The notes: generated from the sequence alone by a model not told the origin. A stretch of 64,000 nt of DNA from Bradyrhizobium sp. CCBAU 53338 (GCF_015291665.1 NZ_CP030048.1:4216001-4280000), one strand, 5' to 3'. Positions 34,900 to 46,140 are shown, counted from the first letter of the stretch. Made by a program: numbers and translations.

Positions 34900-35883
34900 C
34901 TACTCTTCCGGCAGGCCCAGCATCAGCCGCATGTTCTGCACGGCTGCGCCCGAGGCGCCCTTGCCGAGATTGTCCAGCCGCGCGACCAGCACCGCCTGGT
35001 GGTATTTGTCGCTGGCGAAGACGTACAGCTCGAGCATGTTGGTCTCGTTGAGGGCTTCCGGCTCGAGCCGGCCGCCCTTGGTCGCTTCGTTCTGAAGCGG
35101 CATCACCGAGACATACTTCGAACCCGCGTAGCGCTTGGCAAGGGCGGCCTGCAGATCGGCACCGCTGGGCTTGCCCGGCAGCGTGTCGAGCTGGAGCGGC
35201 ACCGAGACCAGCATGCCCTGCCGGTAGTTGCCGACCGAGGGAATGAAGATCGGCCGCCGCGTCAGGTTCGAATAGAGCTGCAGTTCCGGCAGATGCTTGT
35301 GCTCGAAGCCGAGGCCGTAGAGTTCGAACGACGGCGCGCTGCCGTCTTCGAAGCTTGCGATCATCGACTTGCCGCCGCCGGAATAGCCGCTGACCGCGTT
35401 GATGGTGATGGGATAGTCAGGCGGCAACAGGCCGGCGTCGACGATTGGACGGAGCAGCGCGATGCCGCCGGTCGGATAGCAGCCGGGGTTGGAGACCTTC
35501 TTCGCGGCCTTGATCTTGCCGGCCTGGTCCGGCGTCATTTCCGGAAAACCATAGGCCCAGTCGGGCGCGACCCGATACGCGGTCGAGGCGTCCAGCACCT
35601 TCGGGCCCGCTGCGCCCATGCTGTCGACCAACGCGACGGTTTCCCTGGCGGCGTCGTCGGGAAGGCAGAGGATGACGAGATCCACCTCCTCCATCAGCGC
35701 CTTCTTGGCCGCGGGATCCTTGCGCTTGTCGTCGGCGATGGTCTTCACAACGACATCGTTCTGAAGCTTGAGGCGCTCGTTGATGCCGAGCCCGGTGGTG
35801 CCGGAGCCGCCGTCGACGAAGACGCTGGCGGGCTTCTTGGCCGCGCCTGATGTCGGGGCTTTCGTGGTTTCGGTGAGGCTCAT
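34900..35883 (-). CDS. argC: N-acetyl-gamma-glutamyl-phosphate reductase
   Basis: ArgC (type 2, the shorter form) reduces N-acetylglutamyl phosphate with NADPH in arginine biosynthesis. 327 residues: dinucleotide segment [14 protein letters not shown], then the catalytic cysteine C135 in [10 protein letters not shown], and the conserved KHLPEL. The ATG overlaps the stop of the PaiB-like gene as ATGA (35880-35883). An arginine-rich leader ORF lies upstream of both. Confidence 0.94.
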   Translation of the reverse strand: MSLTETTKAPTSGAAKKPASVFVDGGSGTTGLGINERLKLQNDVVVKTIADDKRKDPAAKKALMEEVDLVILCLPDDAARETVALVDSMGAAGPKVLDASTAYRVAPDWAYGFPEMTPDQAGKIKAAKKVSNPGCYPTGGIALLRPIVDAGLLPPDYPITINAVSGYSGGGKSMIASFEDGSAPSFELYGLGFEHKHLPELQLYSNLTRRPIFIPSVGNYRQGMLVSVPLQLDTLPGKPSGADLQAALAKRYAGSKYVSVMPLQNEATKGGRLEPEALNETNMLELYVFASDKYHQAVLVARLDNLGKGASGAAVQNMRLMLGLPEE

Positions 35884-36572
35884 GACACGCTCCTTTCGAG
35901 CTTGTTCGTATCCGCAAAAACTTGATCTTCGAACGCTTGATCTTCGAACACTTGCGGCCTTGCCTGCCGCATCAATCGTGAAATCTGCCTGGCGTCGGCA
36001 TCGCGCTCGCCCAGCGCAGTCGCGATCGCCGCATAGTCGGCGTCCGATTTGTGCTGGTTGAGCTTGAAGCTGCCTTCGACCTCGTCAACGGTCATCACCA
36101 GACCCACGATCGCCTTCTTCAATGTCTCGAACCGGCCGGCCGTCATCTTCGCCGACGTCCACGGCGTCTTCGGCAACAGCCAGCTCTCGAAGATGTCGCT
36201 GAGCGTGTCGATCTGAACCGCCAGCTCATCGTCCGACATCGGCCGCACCGGGCCGCCCAGATGCACCGATTGATAGAGCCAGGTCGGCACCTGATCCGGC
36301 GATACGTACCAGTCGGGCGAGACATAGGCATCGGGCCCGTTGATCGCGAGCAGCCAGGACGTCGCGCCGTCCGCAAGCTTTACCAGCGGATTGTGACGGG
36401 CAACATGAAAGGCGGCCTGCGGCGTGCCATCGGCCGCATAGGTCAGGTAAAACGGCAGCGGTGAGGCGACCGGCTTGTGGCCGTCGAAGGCGCACATCGT
36501 GCCGAAACCGCGCTCCTCGGCGAATTTCAGGCTCGCGGCGCGATCCGGCTTGAAAAAGGGTGGCGTGTACAT
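35880..36572 (-). CDS. PaiB-like FMN-binding negative transcriptional regulator family protein
   Basis: 230-residue protein of the PaiB / FMN-binding split-barrel family ([43 protein letters not shown]). Family members are described as negative regulators of sporulation genes in Bacillus, but their biochemical activity is poorly known. Near the C-terminus there is a small duplication, [11 protein letters not shown]. It has a strong GGAG site 7-8 nt before the ATG and is translationally coupled to argC. Its role in an arginine operon is not established. Confidence 0.82.
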   Translation of the reverse strand: MYTPPFFKPDRAASLKFAEERGFGTMCAFDGHKPVASPLPFYLTYAADGTPQAAFHVARHNPLVKLADGATSWLLAINGPDAYVSPDWYVSPDQVPTWLYQSVHLGGPVRPMSDDELAVQIDTLSDIFESWLLPKTPWTSAKMTAGRFETLKKAIVGLVMTVDEVEGSFKLNQHKSDADYAAIATALGERDADARQISRLMRQARPQVFEDQAFEDQVFADTNKLERSVS

Positions 36573-36672
36573 CGTGGTCTCCTGCTGGGCCTCCTTGGGG
36601 GGCCGCCGGATCAGATCGCGCTGACAGGAGAGAGAATGCCGCGGATCGGGTCCAGCGGCAAAGACGATGATC

Positions 36673-36750
36673 TCAAACGCGATCGACCGCCCAAACCGCT
36701 AAAGAGCGGCGGCGGCGACGGGCGAACAGGATGGTCGCGGCGTTGATCAT
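36673..36750 (-). CDS. Candidate arginine-rich leader peptide of the paiB-argC operon, 25 codons
   Basis: A 25-codon ORF, ATG at 36748-36750 to TGA at 36673-36675, has five consecutive arginine codons (CGT CGC CGC CGC CGC, residues 11-15) plus R24. It has no ribosome site, and its ATG lies only 8 nt beyond a good -10 hexamer, so the transcript would begin at or next to the AUG (leaderless). Just after the Arg codons the RNA can fold CCGCU-CUUU-AGCGG (36696-36709), and the segment 36678-36684 is complementary to 36614-36620. This is the layout of an amino-acid attenuator. No hairpin with a U-run was found before paiB, so the read-out could be Rho- or translation-based. Confidence 0.65.
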   Translation of the reverse strand: MINAATILFARRRRRSLAVWAVDRV

Positions 36751-36758
36751 GGCGCGCG

Positions 36759-36787
36759 GCTATAGAGCGAGATCCGGTTCCCGTCAA
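36759..36787 (-). promoter_or_regulatory. Sigma-70-type promoter for the leader-paiB-argC transcript
   Basis: On the minus strand, TTGACG (36782-36787), a 17-bp spacer, and TATAGC (36759-36764). It lies in the 48-bp gap after the dedA stop. The predicted start falls at about 36750-36752, at the leader ATG. Confidence 0.65.
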
Positions 36788-36798
36788 GGTTTGCGGCG

Positions 36799-37329
36799 TC
36801 AGATGACGCGCCAGATCCACTCCATGGCCTTCGCGATCACGTCGCCGAACAGCAGCAGCGCCGCCGACCAGACCAGCGCGGAGACGAAATTGGCGACCTG
36901 GAAACTCCAGTAAGGCATCTCGAAAATGCCGGCGGCGAGCGGCACGGAGGCACGCAAGGGGCCGAAGAAGCGGCCGATGAAAATGCTGGGCACGCCCCAG
37001 TTGCGCACGAACGCCTCGCCCCTGGGCAGGATTTCCGGGTAGCGCGACAGCGGCCAGATCTGCGCGACGTGTTCCTTGTAGCGATAGCCGAACCAGTAGG
37101 AGACCCAGTCGCCGAGGGCAGCGCCGAACGCGCCGGCAATCCAGATTGGATAGAAACTGATGCCGCTCGCACCGATCAGCGCGCCGATGGCGACCAGCGC
37201 GCCCCAGGCCGGGATCAGCAGCGAGATGAAGGCGAGCGATTCCCCGAATGCCAGCACGAACACGATCGGGGCAGCCCAGGCCTGGTGAAGGCGCACGAAA
37301 TCGGCCAGTGCGTGCGCGTACTGCTCCAT
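36799..37329 (-). CDS. DedA family membrane protein
   Basis: 176-residue inner membrane protein of the DedA/SNARE-associated family, implicated in lipid carrier (undecaprenyl phosphate) translocation and envelope homeostasis. Signature parts are FGESLAFISLLIPAWG with re-entrant-loop glutamate, GDWVSYWFGYRYKEHV and FIGRFFGPLRASVPLAAGIFEMP (conserved FIGRF/R and Pro residues). Four to five hydrophobic segments. It lies directly upstream of the argC leader promoter on the same strand. Confidence 0.88.
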   Translation of the reverse strand: MEQYAHALADFVRLHQAWAAPIVFVLAFGESLAFISLLIPAWGALVAIGALIGASGISFYPIWIAGAFGAALGDWVSYWFGYRYKEHVAQIWPLSRYPEILPRGEAFVRNWGVPSIFIGRFFGPLRASVPLAAGIFEMPYWSFQVANFVSALVWSAALLLFGDVIAKAMEWIWRVI

Positions 37330-37602
37330 TCCAGAATGCCTTCCCGCCCCGCCGTGAGGTGCTGCTCGATGAAAAACACTGGTAAGCCAGGGACTTGTGT
37401 GACATCAAGTCACAAAGCCCGGCTCCGAGCGGACGGCAGCGTCAAATTGCCGGGAATTGGTCAGGTGGCGGCGTAAAATCGCCGGGATTGGCTCCCAACG
37501 ACGCCGCGGGGCCGGCCCGGCGGTGACCTTTGCCGGCCAGCCGTGGCATAGTCGCAGCAACCGATTCGCCGCCCGCGCGGCCCTCAAGACGCATCAAGAT
37601 AT

Positions 37603-39642
<2,040 letters not shown>

Positions 39643-39660
39643 GGCCGCGATCCCCGCTCA

Positions 39661-39687
39661 AAAGCCCCGGCCCGACGCCGGGGCTTT
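39661..39687 (+). terminator. Intrinsic terminator after parE
   Basis: AAAGCCCCGGC-CCGAC-GCCGGGGCTTT, a perfect 11-bp stem with a 5-nt loop, and then GTCATTTTGG. It lies 18 bp after the parE stop. Confidence 0.85.
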
Positions 39688-40068
39688 GTCATTTTGGGGA
39701 TAGGTTGACCGTGTTCCGGCGCCTGATCCGGGCGATCCGCCTCTCGAAAGCGCGACTCGGCCAACGACTCACAGCGGGCGGTGCGGCCGCCAAGGCTGGG
39801 GCAGGATTGCCTCCATTTCAGACAAAGCCGAATTCCTAACGAAAACTTACGCAAAAAGAAGAACCTAGAAAGCTCGCAATACATTGAATTTGCACGGTTT
39901 TATCTAAGTTCGGTGACAGTACTCAAAAACCCGCCCGAGGGGCGTTTTCCGGCGACTGTGCCTGCCCTGCAACAGCATTTCGGCGAGAACCGTCTATAGT
40001 CCGGGCATCAGAACACACGGACTTCAGTGCGCTCGCGCCTGCTACGAATGAAGGTTGGGGATTTCATC
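39688..40068 (+). other. 381-bp intergenic leader of the outer membrane protein gene
   Basis: No gene seen. The middle (39840-39930) is noticeably AT-rich. TATAGT at 39995-40000 is a good -10 hexamer about 70 bp before the outer membrane protein ATG; a matching -35 is not obvious. The mRNA would have a leader of about 60 nt. Confidence 0.4.
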
Positions 40069-40848
40069 ATGAAGAAGATTGCTCTCGCACTGACCGCGAT
40101 TGCGGCGATGACCGGTTCGGCTTCGGCCGCCGACCTTGCCGCCCGTCCGTACGTGAAGGCTCCGATGGTTGCACCGGTTGCCAACTGGACCGGCTTCTAC
40201 ATCTTCGGTGGCGCTGGCGGCGGTCTTTCGAACTCCGACCAGTCGATCCAGACCAATCCCGGCGCGGTTCCGCTCACCATCACCCAGCGTCAGGGTGGTT
40301 CGGGCTGGTTCGGCACCGTCGGCGCCGGCTATGACTGGCAGTTCAACAGCACCTGGGTCGCCGGCGTGTTCGCTGACGGTCAGTTCGGCAGCATCCGCGC
40401 CACCCTGCAGGATCCGATCAACGGGTTCACCGGCAACCAGAAGCTGGAAGACTCGTGGGCCGCTGGTGTTCGCCTCGGCTGGCTGGTTGCCCCGAACGTT
40501 CTCTCCTACGTCAACGGCGGTTACTCCGGCGCTCACTTCGGTGGCACCACCTTCACGACCTTGGGTGGCGCTGCGACCGGCATCCACACCAACAGCTACA
40601 ACCGCAACGGCTGGTTCGTCGGCGGCGGCTTCGAGAACAGCCTGAACATTTTCGGCATCTCCTCCCCCGGCTGGTTCATGAAGACCGAGTATCGTTCGGC
40701 CTTCTACGACACCAAGACCATCAACGAGCTGACCGCTGCGAACGCTTCCAATGGCTTCGACATTCGTGCGAACCACTGGAACCAGACGATCTCGACCTCG
40801 CTGGTCTACCGCTTCAACTGGACCGGCCCGGTCGTCGCCAAGTACTGA
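40069..40848 (+). CDS. Outer membrane beta-barrel protein, Omp25/Omp31-like
   Basis: 259-residue protein with signal peptide MKKIALALTAIAAMTGSASA, then ADLAARPYVKAPMVAPVANWTGFYIFGGAGGG, the hallmark start of rhizobial and Brucella 25/31-kDa outer membrane proteins. Alternating hydrophobic strands end in a C-terminal aromatic (GPVVAKY), as needed for BAM-mediated insertion. Probably a small, non-porin beta-barrel. The ATG at 40069 gives the signal peptide; the 14 upstream codons are excluded. A hairpin terminator follows. Confidence 0.9.
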   Translation: MKKIALALTAIAAMTGSASAADLAARPYVKAPMVAPVANWTGFYIFGGAGGGLSNSDQSIQTNPGAVPLTITQRQGGSGWFGTVGAGYDWQFNSTWVAGVFADGQFGSIRATLQDPINGFTGNQKLEDSWAAGVRLGWLVAPNVLSYVNGGYSGAHFGGTTFTTLGGAATGIHTNSYNRNGWFVGGGFENSLNIFGISSPGWFMKTEYRSAFYDTKTINELTAANASNGFDIRANHWNQTISTSLVYRFNWTGPVVAKY

Positions 40849-40875
40849 TACGATCTGAACTCGACCTCAGACGTC

Positions 40876-40900
40876 AAAGCCCCGGCATCGCCGGGGCTTT
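40876..40900 (+). terminator. Intrinsic terminator after the outer membrane protein gene
   Basis: AAAGCCCCGGC-ATC-GCCGGGGCTTT followed by TTCG. Perfect 11-bp stem with a T-rich end, 27 bp after the stop. Confidence 0.9.
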
Positions 40901-41127
40901 TTCGTTGTGAGGCCTGTTGGCGCGTAACGCCGACGCGCCACATCGCGGTCTTGAGCCGCGGTGACCAATCACCCCTTGCGCACGGACATGCGTCCTCCCC
41001 GCGGCCTTGCGTCCGCAGCCATTGTATCTGAGCCGAACCTGCGGCTAGTCTTGCGGCAAGTTTTCGCGGCCCGCGGCGATCGTTCTTGCCGTGGGTCACG
41101 ACAAAGCAGTCCAATGGGGAGGAATGC

Positions 41128-41313
41128 ATGCGCAGATTTCTGCTTGTCGCAGGCCTGTTTGCCCTCGCTGTCGGGCTGCTCTGGATCGGACAGGGCACGG
41201 GCACCGTCGCGTGGCCCCGATCGAGCTTCATGATCAACCAGCTGCAATGGGCCGGCTATGGCGCCGCCATGGCCGGCCTCGGCCTGGTCCTGATCTGGCA
41301 AAGCAACCAATAG
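41128..41313 (+). CDS. Small membrane protein, hypothetical, 61 aa
   Basis: Two predicted membrane helices (FLLVAGLFALAVGLLWIG and WAGYGAAMAGLGLVLIW) separated by a short loop with TVAWPRSSFMIN. The ATG at 41128 has a strong GGGGAGG site upstream. It sits 21 bp before the SDR gene and probably shares its transcript. I do not recognise the family. Confidence 0.7.
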   Translation: MRRFLLVAGLFALAVGLLWIGQGTGTVAWPRSSFMINQLQWAGYGAAMAGLGLVLIWQSNQ

Positions 41314-41334
41314 AAGAAACCAGGAAGTGAAAGC

Positions 41335-42105
41335 ATGACATCCAACCGGTTCGATCTCCGCGGCAAGGTCGCGATCGTCACGGGAGGCAACGGCGGCATC
41401 GGGCTTGGCCTCGCGCACGGGCTCGCCGACGCCGGCGCCGATATCGCAGTGATCGGACGCAACGAAGCCAAGTCGGCCGCGGCCGTCGCCGATCTCAAAG
41501 CGCGCGGCGTGAAGGCGATACCAGTCACCACCGACGTCACCGACAAGGCCGCGGTCGCAGCCATGATCGACCGCGTCGTCAAGGAGCTCGGTCGCATCGA
41601 CATTCTGATCAACAACGCCGGCATGAGCATCCGCAAGCCGCCGCACGAGCTCGAGCTCGACGAGTGGAACAAGGTGATCGACACCAACCTCACCAGCGCC
41701 TTCGTCTGCTCGAAGCTGGCCTACCCGGCGCTCAAGGCATCGGGCAACGGCAAGGTGATCAACATCGGCTCGATGATGTCGATCTTCGGCGCAAGCTTTG
41801 CGACCGCCTATGCGGCAAGCAAGGGCGGCATCGTGCAGTACACGCGCGCCTGCGCCAATGCCTGGGCACCGGACAACATCCAGGTCAATGCGATCCTGCC
41901 GGGCTGGATCGACACCGACCTCACCCGCGGCGCGCGCAAAGAGGTCTCGGGCCTGCACGAGCGCGTGCTGGCGCGGACGCCCGCGGGGCGCTGGGGCGAC
42001 ATCGACGACTTCGCCGGCATCGCCGTCTTCCTCGCCTCATCAGCCTCGAACTTCGTCACGGGCACCGCGATCCCCGTCGACGGCGGCTTCTCGGTCATGG
42101 CCTGA
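41335..42105 (+). CDS. SDR family oxidoreductase
   Basis: Classical SDR of 256 aa: TGGNGGIG cofactor motif, NNAG (LINNAGMS), Ser in INIGSMMS, and YAASKGG for the catalytic Tyr/Lys, ending TGTAIPVDGGFSVMA. It resembles gluconate 5-dehydrogenase or 3-oxoacyl-ACP reductase-like proteins; the true substrate is unknown. GGAAG precedes the ATG. A bidirectional hairpin terminator separates it from the convergent outer membrane protein gene. Confidence 0.88.
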   Translation: MTSNRFDLRGKVAIVTGGNGGIGLGLAHGLADAGADIAVIGRNEAKSAAAVADLKARGVKAIPVTTDVTDKAAVAAMIDRVVKELGRIDILINNAGMSIRKPPHELELDEWNKVIDTNLTSAFVCSKLAYPALKASGNGKVINIGSMMSIFGASFATAYAASKGGIVQYTRACANAWAPDNIQVNAILPGWIDTDLTRGARKEVSGLHERVLARTPAGRWGDIDDFAGIAVFLASSASNFVTGTAIPVDGGFSVMA

Positions 42106-42132
42106 GGCGCCGCCACGGCTGCACGCAAAAAG

Positions 42133-42156
42133 AAGCCCCGGTGGAAACCGGGGCTT
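42133..42156. terminator. Bidirectional hairpin terminator
   Basis: AAGCCCCGGT-GGAA-ACCGGGGCTT with A-runs on the left and T-runs on the right, between the convergent SDR and outer membrane protein genes. Usable from both strands. Confidence 0.9.
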
Positions 42157-42198
42157 TTGAATTGATCGTGATCTTTTCTTTGATTGGTCGTTTGTTGC

Positions 42199-42963
42199 TC
42201 AGTAGCGCGCGATCACAGGCGCGTCGAACTTGTAGCTGGCGCGAACGACAGCCCACTGGATGTCGCGCGGCTTGGCATCGAACGTGTAGTTGCCCGCGGT
42301 GCCGCCGAGCTGATAGGTCTGGCTGCCGAAGGCCGCGTAGTTGTATTCGAGGCCGACGATCCAGTTGCGGGTGATGCCGTATTCCCAGCCGGCGCCGACG
42401 GTCCAGCCGTTGGCCCAGTGGGTCTGACCGCCCGTACCCGTTACAACGGGATCCGTGACCGAGAGCCGGTTGTTGACGCCGGCGTAGCCGCCCTTGAAGT
42501 AGAACAGGTTGTTCTGGACTGCGAAGCCGGCGCGGCCGACGACGGTAGCAAGAACGTTGGCGCGCCAGGAGAACACGTCGTTCGCTGCGCCGAATGCGGT
42601 ATTCGTGAACGAGCCCTTGTTGTCGAGGCCGGAGATCGTGCCTTCCATGCCGAACACGTAGTTGTTGGCCTGCCAGTTGTAGCCGATCTGGGCGCCGCCC
42701 ATGACACCGGAGTTGCGCTGGCGATAACCCTGGCCCGGCGTCAGATCGCCGAACGCCGCGCCGACGCCATTGTTGACGAACTGCTCGTTGGTCCATGCGC
42801 CGCCGATATGGCCGCCGACATAGAAACCAGTCCAGTTGAACAGCGGCTCGATATAGGCAGGCGCCTTCGTGTACGGGCGCGCGGCGAGATCGGCGGCGGA
42901 AGCAGCGCCGGTCGAAACCAGAGCGGTCGTGCAGGCGAAGGCGGCAATCAACTTGTTACGCAT
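42199..42963 (-). CDS. Outer membrane beta-barrel protein, Omp25/Omp31-like
   Basis: 254-residue paralogue of the protein at 40069. Signal peptide MRNKLIAAFACTTALVSTGAASA, then ADLAARPYTKAPAYIEPLFNWTGFYVGGHIGGA; C-terminal strand YKFDAPVIARY. The ATG at 42961-42963 follows a GGGGTGTACC stretch; an upstream GTG-initiated extension is disregarded. Loop regions differ strongly from the paralogue, as expected for surface-exposed loops. Confidence 0.9.
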   Translation of the reverse strand: MRNKLIAAFACTTALVSTGAASAADLAARPYTKAPAYIEPLFNWTGFYVGGHIGGAWTNEQFVNNGVGAAFGDLTPGQGYRQRNSGVMGGAQIGYNWQANNYVFGMEGTISGLDNKGSFTNTAFGAANDVFSWRANVLATVVGRAGFAVQNNLFYFKGGYAGVNNRLSVTDPVVTGTGGQTHWANGWTVGAGWEYGITRNWIVGLEYNYAAFGSQTYQLGGTAGNYTFDAKPRDIQWAVVRASYKFDAPVIARY

Positions 42964-43142
42964 GGTACACCCCGTGTCCTTTGATGGGCGCACGCTCACA
43001 CGCAGTTCTTACTCAAATTTGAATCAAGAAAGTTAAGGCGCCGGAATGGCCGATGGCTGTCTTTGAATCCGTCCGCGCTGTTGCACGCGCGCAACGCGGA
43101 AGCCGCAATTTAACGCGGCATTATCCCTATCAGTTGGCTGCC

Positions 43143-44399
43143 TCAGGGCGCCGGCGCGGCTTTCGAATGCACGTGCTCGGGTCGCACGCCGATGGCGATG
43201 AAGCGCGCGGGAATGCCCTGGAGCCACGGCCATGCGGAGATCAGACGCAGGATCAGCGGCGCCTTGAGCGGCCGATCTGCGCCCTTCAGTGCGCCGCTGA
43301 TGATGTTGTTCTGCACGATCACCTGCATCGCCTGCGTCATCTTCACCGGGAACGCGCGGCGGCGCCTGACGGCATCGAGTTCGTCCTCGGAAGGACAGCC
43401 GCGCCCCAGCCTGTCCGCGAGCAGGTTTGCGGTCGCGACCGCATCCTGCACGGCAAGATTGACGCCGACGCCGCCGACGGGCGACATCGCATGCGCGGCA
43501 TCGCCGATGCAGAGCAGGCCCGGCCGCGTCCAGCGCGGCAGGCGGTTGATCGCGACGGTAAGGAGCTTGACGTCGTCAATGCTCTTCACGTCGCCGATCC
43601 CATGCTTGAGGACCGGCGCCATGCGCACGACATCGTCCAGCAGCGCCTGTAGTCCCCTCGCCTTCACCGCATCGTACTGCCCCTTTGCGATGACGTAGGC
43701 GCATTGCCAGTAATCGCCGCGGTCGAAAGTGACCATCATTCTGCCGGGCTCGATGCGGGCAAACAGGTTCTCGGTCTCGTCGGCCTTGCGGCCGACGCGG
43801 AACCAGAGCACGTCCATCGGCGCGCCGATCTCCTCGACGGCAAGGCCAGCGCGTTCGCGCACCGTCGAATGCCGGCCGTCGCAGGCGATGGTGAGATCGG
43901 CCTCGATGTCGATGACGCCGTCAGACGTCCTGGCGCGCACGCCGGCGATGGCCTCGCCGCGGCGGATCAGGTCGACGGCCTCCGTGCTCATCAGCACGTC
44001 GAGCGAGGCGAAGCGTTTGCCCGCCTCGCGCAGGAAATTGAGAAAATCCCATTGCGGCATGAAGGCGATGAACGGGTACTTCGTATCCAGCCGCCTGAGA
44101 TCGGCGATCCGCACCCTGGCGCCGCCGACCATGCCATCCATCGTCTGCAGGCGCTGATGCGGCAGCTTCAGGAAGCCGTCGATCAGGCCGAGCTCGTCCA
44201 TCACCTGGAGCGTCGAGGGATGCACCGTGTCGCCGCGAAAGTCGCGGAAGAAATCAGCATGCTTCTCCAACACCACGACATCGATGCCGGCGCGCCCCAG
44301 CAGATAGCCGAGCATCATGCCGGCGGGACCGCCGCCAACGACGCAGCACCGGACTTTGCGCACGCGCGACGCGGGTTGATCTGACGTGGCTGGTTCCAT
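43143..44399 (-). CDS. FAD-dependent oxidoreductase/monooxygenase (FAD_binding_3 family)
   Basis: 418 aa flavoprotein of the p-hydroxybenzoate hydroxylase-like group. Motifs: VVGGGPAGMMLGYLLGRAGIDVVVLE (GxGxxG with terminal Glu), mid-protein DG (ACDGRHSTVRE), and GLLCIGDAAHAMSPVGGVGVNLAVQDA (GD motif). Likely hydroxylates an aromatic or isoprenoid substrate. Not close enough to UbiH/UbiF to call. It stands alone. Confidence 0.87.
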   Translation of the reverse strand: MEPATSDQPASRVRKVRCCVVGGGPAGMMLGYLLGRAGIDVVVLEKHADFFRDFRGDTVHPSTLQVMDELGLIDGFLKLPHQRLQTMDGMVGGARVRIADLRRLDTKYPFIAFMPQWDFLNFLREAGKRFASLDVLMSTEAVDLIRRGEAIAGVRARTSDGVIDIEADLTIACDGRHSTVRERAGLAVEEIGAPMDVLWFRVGRKADETENLFARIEPGRMMVTFDRGDYWQCAYVIAKGQYDAVKARGLQALLDDVVRMAPVLKHGIGDVKSIDDVKLLTVAINRLPRWTRPGLLCIGDAAHAMSPVGGVGVNLAVQDAVATANLLADRLGRGCPSEDELDAVRRRRAFPVKMTQAMQVIVQNNIISGALKGADRPLKAPLILRLISAWPWLQGIPARFIAIGVRPEHVHSKAAPAP

Positions 44400-44485
44400 G
44401 ACCCGACTCTCGCTGCGGCATCGATCTATGTCGAGCGACTGTAGCGCCGACGCGCATCGGGAGCATGTTCAATCTTGGGAACCGC

Positions 44486-46015
44486 TCAATTGTTGCTGCG
44501 GTTGGACGTGCGGAAACTCTTCACCTCCGACACGCTGCCGTCACGGTAAGTCAATTCGACGGACATGAACTGCGTCGCAGGGGGAAGCTTCTCGTAGAGC
44601 AGCATCCCGGCCGTGATGGCGGAGGGATCGCGGAGATCGCAGGGCGGCAGCTTCAGCACCTTGTCCGGCACCGCCGTATCGATGCCGATCCGTGCTTCGC
44701 GGATCGCGCAGCGGTACGACACCAGATGGGAATAATAGACCAGGAGCCCGTTGAACTGACGGAACGACAACCAACTCGTCGCGGTCATGTCGAGGATCTT
44801 GCGCTGGTCGCGTATCAGCGCCGCTTCCGGGTCGAACTTGATCGGGAACGGGCCCTGCATGTCACCGGAGGCGTCGACGTAGCGCACCTCGATGGTGCCG
44901 GCCTGCGCGTCCGGGGGCAGCTCGATCGACGGGTTCGGCATCCGCTTGCGCGTGCGCGGATCGAGCGTGTCGATGAAGCCGGTTTCGCGGAAATCGCCGC
45001 TGCCGGCCATGCGCCAGGAAATGCCGATGGTGGGATCGGCGAAGGAGAACGTCACGCTCCAGCCGCCGTTGTGACGGGAAAAGCTCGCGATCGGCGCATT
45101 GGTGGTCTCCTCCTTCGGCACGCGTGGCACGGAGACCGGCGGCAGCGCTGCGACCTTCTGCGACGGCGGATCGGCCGGACGCGCTACGGCCGCCGCCGCG
45201 TCCTTCGCGGCGCCGCTGAGGAAGACGTCGTCGACCATCTGGTCGAAATAGACAGGCACCTGCTTGTGTTTGACGGTGTCGGCCATCTCGCTGACCAAGC
45301 GGCGCGTGTGCTGGGCGACCTGCACGAGGTTTTCGCCGGGCTGGAGCAGCTCCCTGGCGAAGGTGCGTGTAAACACCGAATTGGGATTGGCGTCGTCGTT
45401 GGAGAGACGATCGAGCGCGGTCTGACGCGGTCCTGCCGAGAATACCGAGAACACGCCCTCGGGCAATTGCGTCATCGGCGCAAGGCCGCCGCCGCCGGCG
45501 ACTGCGCGCGTGCCTGATCGTTCGAACGGATTGTTGCGGCAGGCGTCGAACACCAGGATCGAGGTGCGCGCCTTCTTGTTCTGGAGACGCTCGACGACGC
45601 GGTCAGCCAGAATGGAGGCATCGCGCACCAGCTCTTCCTGGCCCTCGGTCGCCGCCGGCACATCGGTCGGCAGCAGGTAGTTCTGGCCCGCGATCTCGAA
45701 ACCATGGCCGGCATAGAAGAAGAACGCGGTGTCGCCGGGCTCGATCACCCGGTCGAAGGCGAGCAGTGTCTCGGTGAATTGCTGACGGTTCTGGTTTTCG
45801 GCGACCATCACCTGGAAGCCGAGCTGCTTCAGCGTGTCGCCCATGGTGCGGGCGTCGTTGACGGCCTTCAGCAGTTTGGGAACGTTCTTGTAGTCGTTGT
45901 TGCCGATCACGAGCGCAACGCGCTTTTCGGCGTGTGCAGCGCCTGCGAAGCCGCTGAGGCAGGCTGCGAGGCCAAGCGCCGACAAAATCCTGAAAACCCG
46001 ACGCGTCATCTTCAT
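44486..46015 (-). CDS. Caspase-like (peptidase C14/metacaspase) exported protein
   Basis: 509-residue protein. Signal peptide LSALGLAACLSGFAGAAHA, then a caspase p20-like domain KRVALVIGNNDYKNVPKLLKAVND with the catalytic His in YAGHG (H104) and Cys in FDACRNNPF (C159). The domain runs to about residue 260; a Pro/Ala/Val linker and a C-terminal ~190-residue domain of unknown type follow (SFSRHNGGWSVTFSF onward). The signal peptide suggests a periplasmic or outer role, unlike cytosolic metacaspases. Either ATG, 46015 or 46009, could be the start. Divergent from an AraC-type gene. Confidence 0.85.
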   Translation of the reverse strand: MKMTRRVFRILSALGLAACLSGFAGAAHAEKRVALVIGNNDYKNVPKLLKAVNDARTMGDTLKQLGFQVMVAENQNRQQFTETLLAFDRVIEPGDTAFFFYAGHGFEIAGQNYLLPTDVPAATEGQEELVRDASILADRVVERLQNKKARTSILVFDACRNNPFERSGTRAVAGGGGLAPMTQLPEGVFSVFSAGPRQTALDRLSNDDANPNSVFTRTFARELLQPGENLVQVAQHTRRLVSEMADTVKHKQVPVYFDQMVDDVFLSGAAKDAAAAVARPADPPSQKVAALPPVSVPRVPKEETTNAPIASFSRHNGGWSVTFSFADPTIGISWRMAGSGDFRETGFIDTLDPRTRKRMPNPSIELPPDAQAGTIEVRYVDASGDMQGPFPIKFDPEAALIRDQRKILDMTATSWLSFRQFNGLLVYYSHLVSYRCAIREARIGIDTAVPDKVLKLPPCDLRDPSAITAGMLLYEKLPPATQFMSVELTYRDGSVSEVKSFRTSNRSNN

Positions 46016-46140
46016 ATTCCCGCTTCAGAACGGCTCCCCGCGGGCTCCATGCGGAACTCTACGCCGTCGATGTGATAGTCGGTCCAGCCGTAACGGCGGT
46101 TCAACCGGTCCGGCTTTCGCATTCCAGCATCTGGCCTATG

